The notes beneath the pieces were generated by a model. The model saw nothing but the letters and a program-made list of their open reading frames with translations, searched no databases and was not told the DNA's origin. A stretch of DNA of 64,000 bases from Gaertneriomyces semiglobifer (taxonomy: Eukaryota; Chytridiomycota; Chytridiomycetes; Spizellomycetales; Spizellomycetaceae). The first letter of the stretch is position 1; each line of letters starts with the position of its first letter. The translations under genes and the position numbers were made by a program. Positions 55,401 through 64,000 of the stretch are shown in pieces. The stretch covers positions 310,001 through 374,000 of the forward strand of contig JAHLKF010000014.1 in the NCBI GenBank assembly GCA_025558075.1. The letters are read 5' to 3'.

Positions 55401-58400
55401 AACCAACGACTTCGTGAATGTGAGCGAGATCCATTACGATGATGCTGGTCGAGGGTTCTCGCGCACGGGTGTGAGGGATAAATACAAAATTGCGCATCAC
55501 CTTGTTCCGGAAGAGCTAGCACGTACGCTTCATCTCCAATTGCTTTCAAAGGCTTTATTGTTAGAAGGAATCACAAAATGGACGCCTTTTGAGCAAGGCG
55601 AGTCGTTAACTGCTAGGTAAGGGTCAAGTTGACTTGTTCGCTGACACTGCGAGAGAATATTCGACTTACTTCGACCTGTAAGAATCCAAAATGTTCTAGA
55701 AGATTACGACGAGCAGAGTATCTGCTACGAAATGATTGCCAACGCAGATGGTGAGTTGAGTCGCGTGTTGAAAGTCAGATCTGATCTGACCTCTTGGTCG
55801 GACAATCTTCAGACTGTGGCACCGCTCGGAAGGTGACGTTCATTATGGATTCAAGGACTCACCTACCGAAAACGTCTCTGCTCTCAAAACACTTGGGGGA
55901 TTGGCAGGGGGAAGCGCTCTGGGTCTATAACGATGGAAATTTTACAGATCAAGATTTTAATTCCCTGCTGAACTTGGGAGTGAGTAGTAAGAAAGGCAAC
56001 GGCTCCATTGGGCGCTATGGGTTGGGTGAGTCATGCGTATTTTCTCGCAGGTTACACACGCTAATACTCTCACCAGGCTTCAACTCGGCTTACTCTTTAA
56101 CGGATGTTCCCATGATAATCTCCAACGACACTTTTTGTATGTTGGATCCAAACAAATTGTATGGCCCTGATGAAAACGAGGGAGGAGTGAAATTGGAAGG
56201 GCTGTCAAAATCCGAGATCTTGAAGGCATTTTCTTCTCAATTTGAGGTCTTCGAGGACTTGATCCCCAATTTTTCGGTAGCTCGACCATCCCAAGGGACT
56301 TTGTTCCGGTTTCCTCTGCGGTCGACAGGAAAGCTGGTCGCACAAAGTCAGATAGGCACGCACATAACGGAGATGTCCTCGATCAGGACGATGCTTCATC
56401 ACCTCAAGAGTGTCTCGCACAGGTGCGTTGGGCATTGTTTTGCTATTATTTTGTAATTTTGCGAAGGTAATCTCTGTTGTCAGTATCTTCTCATTCATGC
56501 AACGGATTGAAGTTATTCAAGTCGTGGAGGTCTCCGGTGTTTATACCCGTGGCTGTAGAGTGCCCGACCGGGTAACTCTTTGGACAGCAGAGGTCACCAA
56601 TGTGACCACTAGTCTTCGTCAAGAGAGGAGCTATTTAGCCCAAGCTGCACTACATTTCAATAGTGGCACTGTTGAACTAATGAATTGCCAACGAGAAATA
56701 TTTGACTTGAACGTTTCCATCGTGGAAAAAGGAAGGCAGCCTCTGGAGAGAAGCACTATTGTTTGTACAGGCATTGACCCTGACTTGATAACCGACGCCA
56801 ATGAGGATATGCAGGCCTTTGTGAGAAGTTGTGGTTTGATTCCAACTGGAGGAGTTGCCGTAACGTTGCCGGATGCGAAATTCTCCCCAGAAAGGGAACA
56901 ACCGGGTCTCTATTCATTCCTTCCTTTACCAGTGACCACCCAAGGGATTCCACCAAGGACGGCTTTGGTACGTGCCAGGGCGTTCTGTTAAACCTTCTGC
57001 TGCTGACATTTTCCTTAAGAATGGCATGTTCGCTCTTACGAGTGACCGCATGACTTTATGGTTACGTGAGAACCAGAACTTAACTATTGCCAACGAGCAG
57101 CGCAAGGTTCAGTGGAATGAGCTTATACTTGGCAGGCTGCTACCATCATTGCACGCGCATTTATTGGAGCATATCGCCGAGCGCATGTTTTTCTCCGGTC
57201 ATAGAGCGATCTTTTCGACCGGCGCGTTTTATGAGCTCATGGGAGTTATTACCGACTCGACCTTGTCATGGATTACGCAATACATGATTGCCCTTACCAA
57301 AGCCTTGTATCTCAAGAGAGTGTTATTTTCACCAGGAATACCAGTGGGAAAAATTAAGAAACAGCTCATTGCTCCATCAAACGGTGAGCTCATGGAATGT
57401 ACCCTTGCAGAAGACGAACAAAAAGTGCTGTGCATTCTCCTTGACAGCTACGGCAACGAAGGCCATGCGCCAGTTTCATTACCATCAGCGGTGTTCAAAA
57501 ACTTTGAGCAAACATGCGAGGTGATCAAAGTATCGCCAGAGTACATCAGCACCTTGGTGTCGGAGCGCAATGGAGTTGTCGACGCCGTTGCAAGGGGTTC
57601 TCAGACGCTCTCGCAAACCATGACGAGAACCATCGTGCCTATCATCAACTTTATGACGCGGGAACCAAGCTGCCGGCATCTGTTAAACCTTGCGATTTTT
57701 CCGATCGCGGATGGAAGCGTCCAATCACTGGCAGGTGAAGTCAAGTACGTCGTTCGAAGAAAAGTGGCCGACACGCGATGGGATGGGCGAAATGATTCAG
57801 TGTCTGAAGATGAACTTGATGTCCACTCCATTGCGGCTTTGAAATTGCACGCTGCTGGGATTTGCAAAGTGTTATACCCTTACTCAAGACCGTTGCTAAA
57901 TACTTTGGATCAGCTAGTTGCGACAAAAACGCTGCCTATTGAACATCCGCCGTCAGCTGTCATTGGAAAACTTCTGCGTACACATCCACATGTCACACAA
58001 CGTTACGCCTGGACATTTTGGGATGTGATAGGTATGAGTAAATAAATGGTATATGTGTTCGGCAACAGTGTGCTAACGAACAATTAGTGGCGCCTGGAGC
58101 AAACCCTGAAGACTTCCTTGGCGTACCAATCATTCCACTCTACAATGGGACACTGGCACCCTTTCTATCTGTTGAAGTTCTGGAACATCCGCTTACGGAA
58201 AGCGCGAAGTTTTTGCAAATAATGGAAAAGTTACACTTCACCTATGTCATCGACTTGGAGTTCCAAAGAACAATTGCTCAACATCCACAATATTATGAAT
58301 TTGTCCGTCCTTTCACGGCGCAGAATTTTCTGCAAGCGTTGGGTCGCTCTAACACCAGCGTGGAAGAGTTCCAGACATTGGACCATGTCGAGCTCGCACT

Positions 58401-60526
58401 CGTCCACGCTTTCGTCACTAACTCAACCTATATTTCTGCGGACGATGCGGACATTCAACGCTCGCTTAATAGTTTGCCGATTTGGACAGTACATGGGCAA
58501 GAAGAACGGCTAACGTTGCCTTGTATTCGACGCTGCCATACGGCGTACCATGGATTCCCGGAACAGGAAAATGGAAGTATCTGCGGAATGCCAATGACGA
58601 CATCTGGATTGAGCGTTTCGGGAAGTCGGGCAGGCAATCCGTAGCAACGTATCTTCGCGACCACGTACTTCCAGGTCTTCAACGGCGCTTAAATGATGGA
58701 ACGATTACTAACCAAGAATGGCGACAGTTAGTTTGTGCAACTCTCCAGAGTGACATCTCAAGGGAGTTGGATCGAACTTGCGTGGCTAATGAGCTTCAAA
58801 TACCAACGGCGTCTCATGATACTCATCGAGCACCTCCCAATAGGCTGTACCACCCGAATGTGTCCTTTTGCGCTTCCATTCTTCCGCCGGACCGTTTCCC
58901 AGCGACATGGCTGAGGTTGCATCATCCTGTTTTTGTGAGACTTGGGTTGCGCTGTCAAGTAGATGCGCAGGCATTCATGGAATGTGCTGACTATATCCAT
59001 TCCAATTGTTGGGACCCCGGGGAGGTTGTGACTGAGCACGCAAGAATTCTCTTGGATTACTTATGTCGTAACTACGCCGCATTGCGGTTGTCAACGGAGC
59101 AATGGAACTCGGTTATGGGGCTCAAGATTGTACCGACTCAACAAGGCTTTACCTATCCATGCACCATCAACACCTACAAGGCTCCTTTACTGGGAACATT
59201 GGCCACGACGCGAGCACCTAGGTTCAAATTGATTGTGTGGACTCAGGCGCCGGTGTATAACGATACGGCCAGGATCCCATCGGATGAATTCTGGCAAACA
59301 TGCATGTCTATAACTGGTGTCCCACGCCAGGATACCCCGACCGTTCAGGAAGTTGCATCCCACTTGCGAAACATAATGGAGAACGCTGGCACGTTTCATA
59401 ACACTGAAGCTGGTTCTGAAAATCTCAGTCTTATAGCGCATTCAATCTACGACTGGTTGGATAAGGCCTTAGCTAATGCTCCGGATGGGAACGCGCAAGA
59501 GACGATACGGAACCTTCTTGAGGGCACCACGTCCGTATTTCTGGGCGAAAACTGCACGCCATGGATCAGCGCGACACAATTATACTTCGGGTTGGCGGAA
59601 GACTTGTCAGCAAATGTCCGTGCAGTCCCAGAGTCGCTTGCTACGTATGAGACGTTACTCAAAGTGCTTGGCGCTAAGGACACGTACGTATCGCAGGCTT
59701 CTTTCGTTCAGTGTGATTGCTCAACTGATCTATCATCAGCTATGAGGGTGTAGAGTTAACTGTTCCAGCATGGCAGCACCAAGGGAAACTCTTCGGCATA
59801 GAGTGTTGGAGGATGCTGCATGACGCCGACGGAACTTTAGGGGTCGGTGCGGCAGATTACCAGATCAAAGTAAGTATCAATCTAGATCTACCACAAAATG
59901 GCACTCACATATCTCTCCAGATTGGCGACACGGTGATTCCCGCACACAAAATTGTCCTCGGCAGCCATTGCTCACATTTCCAGACAACGTTCGGCTCAAG
60001 GTGGAAAGAAGCCACAGAAAACGTTCACCGTATCGATGACATTTCTCCGCAGCTGATGAGAATTTGGCTGCGGTACATTTATCTAGGAGAGTTAGTCCTC
60101 AGTACGGATGAGAAACTTGTGAATCAGGTCCCGGGGCAAACCCTGGACGTGAGCGATGCGACTACTGATCAAGAGCGTAGTAGTTTGGCTATTGAGCTCA
60201 TGCATTTATGCCATCGTTATCAACTGAATGATCAACGGTTGCTATCCAGCTGCGAAAGGTAAAGTGGGAATTGGCGATGCACTACTTCTATTGAATGTTA
60301 ATCATGGCGACCACAAAGGTTTCTGGTATCTTGCTGCCATGTTGATAATGCCATGGAGCTTTACAATCACGCGCAAGAATGTAGAGCATCGCAGCTTGAA
60401 GCGTTTTGCGCATCCTACATGAAGAAACGTCCCGAAGCGATACGGGCGGTGCAAGACAAACGATCAGATGACACGAAAAATGTTGATATATGCAAGCTCG
60501 AGGCAGTTTTAGGGCAGGCAGATTGA
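52477..60526 (+). CDS. Sacsin-like protein with C-terminal BTB/BACK
   Basis: About 2,400 residues in 16 exons: 52477-52536, 52600-52791, 52844-52957, 53013-53104, 53164-54067, 54115-54345, 54406-55616, 55683-55750, 55813-56025, 56077-56422, 56484-56967, 57020-58031, 58088-59683, 59740-59869, 59921-60258, 60319-60526. Two sacsin repeat regions with Hsp90-type ATPase folds are seen. The first opens FEPKERKTKRIASILNDYLE, with N-box ELIQNAEDAGAT and glycine motif GKFGVGFLSVYH. The second opens RIQNVLEDYDEQSICYEMIA, then NADDCGTA and GRYGLGFNSAYS. The C terminus is a BTB/POZ domain (IGDTVIPAHKIVLGSHCSHF; WLRYIYLGEL) plus a BACK-like helical tail (NAMELYNHAQECRASQLEAF). Human sacsin is a large chaperone-like protein; BTB domains bind Cullin-3. 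Together these suggest a chaperone-linked ubiquitin adaptor. The exon at 58088-59683 needs a one-base frameshift near 58.5 kb: the coding total is one base short of a multiple of three. Confidence 0.85.
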
Positions 60527-60743
60527 GGGTCATGTCTATTGCCATCTACTAGTCTATCCGTAGTTGCATCGTACATATGCAGGTCGGATGTACATATTAC
60601 AATTGAATGCACTGCCTATTGGTTTCCCATTTGACACCATTACGTTATTGATATTCCCGTCACGTGACATACACGGTTGGACTTCGCGCAGGTTTTGACC
60701 TTTGGAACACTTTACATTTTCGATTTCGACTGCGAGGAGGAGC

Positions 60744-62533
60744 ATGATGGACGAGGTCGCTATTGAAGAAAACGTTGTGGACGACGATTGCGGCTCTGCA
60801 GGCTGCCATCCGCATCGTAACGGCCGTCTTCCACCGGAGCTCTTATCAAAGATTTTTCGTCTTTGCAGTCCCCTTCCAAGTGATGAGAACCCATCATCGT
60901 GTAATAGGGACTTGACGAATATTGCACTCGCCTGTCGATCGTGGTACTTTCCTGCCGTCTCTGAGTTATGGCGGGCACCCCGTTTTGCGAGCATCAACGA
61001 ATTTGTGATGTTTGTGAAACGTTGTTGGGAGGTTTCAAACCACCTACGACATGGGACCAACGCGACTGGTCAAGGCGACGACGGACCGGCCGGATGGTAT
61101 GGAATCAAGAGCCTACGAAGCTTTACCGTAACCCAAGAAACGATGTTTCTGTTGAATGCATTCATACTAGACCGTCACATTTCAATGATCGCTGATGCGC
61201 AACCGACTTTGCGCCACTTGACCCTGCATTCCTGTCGTTCTATTTCCGATGCATCTTTGCTTCAACTCGTTAGTGCTAGTCGTTGTACTCTCCGTACGTT
61301 GGATCTCAGCCATTCTCGCGTATCGGACTTGTGTGTGCAACTCGTTCTTGGGTTTTGCGAAGGATTGAAAGAGATTAGGTTATCCGGAGTGGGGAAGCTC
61401 AGTGATGATACTGTTGCGATGATACCAGATGTGGAAGTACTACATATCAACAAATGCCCCAAAGTTGGAGAGGTGGGCCTTATGACGTTTTTGGCTGGAA
61501 GCAAGAGGTTGAGAGAGCTGAGATTTGGGAAGTGCGATAAAATCACTAGAACTGGTAAAGGATACATGGATATCTTGATGCTAGCACCGACAGTTGGCTC
61601 ATTGAACATTTGGTCGCTTAGGCTTGCGGAATATCTTGACGAAAGCCGTCGCACGGAATCCGAATTTGACAACGCTGGAATTCAGTATCGCTGCTGGCCC
61701 CAGTGTACGTAAGCATGGTGCATTCAGAGGCACATATAATCAAGTCCTCATTAACGCTCTCTTTCGAATTGCAGGATTCGCGAATATCCTGGACCTCATT
61801 TCCGACTTATCTCATGGCAAACATTACGAGTTTACATGTTCACAATCCTGACAACATCCCGCTCAATATCCTTCATCCCAAACCTAACAAGTTAACCCAG
61901 CTCTCCCTACACACCGGTGTCGTAGACACGACGTCGTTGCAAGAGTTTCTATCAAGGTGTCATAACCTCAGTGCCCTCTGTCTTACCACGTTACACGGTG
62001 TTACCAATGTTCTTCTGCAACATATTCCACAGTGCCCATTCGCCTCCTCACTCCAAATACTCGACATTTCCGGCTGTCGACAAATATCCGACGCCGGCAT
62101 AGCCCATTTAGGCGGGTTCGAGATTTCGCAACCCACGCAAACACTGACACTCCCAACCATCCAATGGTCCACACCGTTCCATCTCCCTCTCCCCACTATG
62201 ACGACTCGATTGGAAACCATTATCGTTACGACACCGCTGCCGCTACCATCCCTCGCCACGCTACATACAACCCACGTGCCGCGTCTCAAATGGTCTACGC
62301 TTGTCAAGTTTGTTCAAGTGTATATTGAACCTCACGGCGTGTTATCCGAATTAGCCATTTCGTCCGAGGTGGTGGATGGATTTGTGTCGCCTGGTGAGGA
62401 AGAGGATGAGCAGATGCTATTTAGAAGTTTTTTGCCGGAAGTCGTCGGTGTGGATGGTGTCGATCGGGATGGCGATATGAAGGCCGTGGAGATTTTCAGG
62501 GGCAAAAGGCTACGCAGACTTGCTGGAGCATGA
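60744..62533 (+). CDS. F-box/leucine-rich-repeat protein
   Basis: 550 residues in three exons (60744-61554, 61622-61704, 61775-62533). F-box near the N terminus (NGRLPPELLSKIFRLCSPLP, then NIALACRSWYFPAVSELW). AMN1/Fbl-type cysteine-containing LRRs follow: LRHLTLHSCRSISDASLLQL, LRTLDLSHSRVSDLCVQLVL, LKEIRLSGVGKLSDDTVAMI, VEVLHINKCPKVGEVGLMTF, LRELRFGKCDKITRTGLRNI (completed only by splicing 61555-61621) and LQILDISGCRQISDAGIAHL. Probable SCF substrate adaptor of the Grr1/FBXL class. The annotated start is the first ATG; the frame upstream begins only with TTG. It starts 218 bases after the sacsin-like gene on the same strand. Confidence 0.87.
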
Positions 62534-63063
62534 ATGGTACTGTACTCCTATCGCTGGGAGATATGGAGGATCCATTTTGGCTTGCTCGTTTTATCGGTGT
62601 ACATATTTTGGTTGTGTGAGCGTACATATACTGAAGCTACCCCGAGTTAAAATCCCATATTTAAATACAAACATCTGAATATCTGCTCCGGAGGCACCAT
62701 CGCTACTCATCGTCACATAACAGAGGTTAGGATGGGTTGGGCAATTGGAGCATTCTTGCTGGATTTTCAATGTATTCTGCTTGCGTAACCGCCTATGGGG
62801 GTTGGCCAGTAAGCAGCTTTGAAAAGCAGATCATATGGTTTTGAAAGCATGAAGGGTACGAAAGTACCGCAGGATGCTCGCCTTTTATATTTCCGCTCAT
62901 GAATTTACGCGGAAGTTTGTGGAAAAGTGTGGAAGCTACGCGTTCAAGTTATGGAAAATCAGAAGATAAATTCAAGCGATGAAGCACTTTCTTTGTGATT
63001 TCGATACATTCCAAAATTACAATCCGGGTCGCAAACAGTCCCAATCTCATCCCAAAAGATCCT
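62534..63063. other. Convergent intergenic region
   Basis: About 530 bp between the stop codons of the F-box/LRR gene and the M13 peptidase. It must contain both 3' ends. No gene or repeat seen. Confidence 0.45.
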
Positions 63064-64000
63064 CACCAGATCAAGCATTTATCCTTAGGATTCATCTTGC
63101 TTCCAACGGGACATTTATATGCCTTGGCAAATTCCTGAGAATTGCTGACACTCCCGATCACTCTGTAGCGGTTCGGCGAATGCGGATCGGTCCTTACCCT
63201 TCTCAGTGCCAATTCAGGTCGCATATTACTGCACCACACCTGCGCAAACGAGACGAAAAAGATCTGATCCCGCGTCATATCACCGAACCCCGGAAGAAGC
63301 GGGTTACGGTGCCCGCCGCCCGGAGAAGAGAAGTCATAATGGAAAGCTTCATATGCGCGTGAAAGGCCACCGTTGTCAGCGAGGTTTTCCCCGAGTGTCA
63401 GGGTCCTGGTGCAGGGAAGAAAATAGGCGATTAATCTTTGACCAACATAACTGTGGGCTGTGAGGTGGACTTACCCATCAACGTGAACTTCCTTTCCGTC
63501 AGGACCTCGGACGGTATAACCACCGTACTGTTCAACAAAACACTTGGTTCGTTTGGTAAACTCCACCAAAGTTTTGTTTGTCCACCAATCTTCCAAGCGG
63601 CCTTTGGAGTCGTATTGTCTTCCCATATTATCAAACGCATGAGTAAGTTCATGTCCCACAACGACTCCAATTGCTCCGTAGTTCAGATACGATGGGTGCA
63701 CCATGCCGTAGAACGGCGGTTGAAGGATTCCAGCAGGGAAAGCAATTTCATTCATAGCAGGGTTGTAGTAGGCGTTGACGGTAGGTGGTGTCATTCCCCA
63801 TTCCGAGCGGTCAACAGGACGAAGAATATCAAGGAGGTTCTCGGTAATGTGCCACTTCCGCAAAGTGACGACGTTATCAAAAAAGGCCTCAGGATTTACC
63901 TGGGCGTCATGGTACTTCTTGGCTAGCTCTTTGGGTTTCATCACAATATCTGCATACCCAATCTTCTGCACCAAAGAATGTACCTTTTCAACAGCCTTCT
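63064..64000 (-). CDS. M13 family zinc metallopeptidase, C-terminal part
   Basis: Neprilysin/endothelin-converting-enzyme-like peptidase, cut by the window edge; 3' exons 64000-63475 and 63405-63064 give about 289 residues. Seen in order: NAYYNPAMNEIAFPAGILQP (family NxYY and substrate-binding region), the zinc motif VVVGHELTHAFDNMGRQYD (HExxH), TLTLGENLADNGGLSRAYEA (the ENxAD third zinc ligand motif, read only after splicing), DMTRDQIFFVSFAQVWCSNM, and the terminal CLIW, matching the CxxW end of M13 enzymes. All catalytic residues visible here are intact. M13 enzymes are usually type II membrane ectoenzymes cleaving small peptides; the N-terminal anchor lies beyond the window. They are common in animals and bacteria and patchy in fungi. 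Confidence 0.93.

Noticed and set aside
58450..58574. An intron explaining the frame change in the sacsin-like gene
   Set aside because: The only in-phase GT...AG pair would delete the conserved LPIW...GVPW segment, so a one-base frameshift is the better reading.
1..64000. CRISPR arrays, rRNA genes, prokaryotic operons or prophage
   Set aside because: No direct repeats with unique spacers, no rRNA-like stretches, and pervasive spliceosomal introns show a eukaryotic nuclear locus.

Overview
The window is nuclear DNA from a fungus. The genes carry many short introns (about 45-100 bp, mostly GT...AG with TAG or CAG acceptors). The gene set (Pol zeta REV3, a MIPs-type F-box protein of the FBXO9/Hrt3 class, mitochondrial ribosomal proteins, an intracellular LysM protein, a GPI-type wall protein, an ML-domain protein) is fungal. 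The receptor-like pseudokinase, the sacsin-like giant protein and the M13 metallopeptidase point to an early-diverging, possibly chytrid-like, lineage rather than a yeast or typical Dikarya; the lineage is an inference.

Layout. 0-6.7 kb: REV3 on the plus strand. 6.7-22.7 kb: about 16 kb without a convincing gene, made of successive families of degenerate tandem repeats, an inverted pair of tRNA-like Pol III elements, CAA-rich tracts and a stray fragment of an adenylation domain. 22.7-24.8 kb: a C2H2 zinc-finger factor (minus). 26.2-27.7 kb: FBXO9/Hrt3-like F-box protein (plus). 27.9-34.0 kb: a 12-exon, roughly 1,820-residue secreted/transmembrane receptor-like protein whose cytoplasmic kinase domain has lost its catalytic residues (minus). 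35-51.5 kb: densely packed small genes on both strands (coiled-coil proteins, F-box, LysM/PPxY, uL3m, an L51/S25-domain mitochondrial ribosomal protein, a DUF4272-like protein, membrane and wall proteins, ML domain). 52.5-60.5 kb: a 16-exon sacsin-like protein with two Hsp90-type ATPase repeats and a C-terminal BTB/BACK module. 60.7-62.5 kb: F-box/LRR protein. 63.1 kb to the edge: C-terminal part of an M13 zinc metallopeptidase.

Functional themes. Four genes look like ubiquitin-ligase adaptors (three F-box proteins and the BTB-sacsin), and two small proteins carry PPxY motifs that commonly recruit Nedd4/Rsp5 ligases. Two genes serve the mitochondrial ribosome and lie head to head (uL3m and the L51/S25 protein). 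There is no sign of operons; many neighbours are divergent pairs sharing short promoter regions. Exon joins were deduced by reading frames and splice sites by eye; each was checked for frame, and all multi-exon models sum to a multiple of three except the sacsin-like gene, which is one base short.
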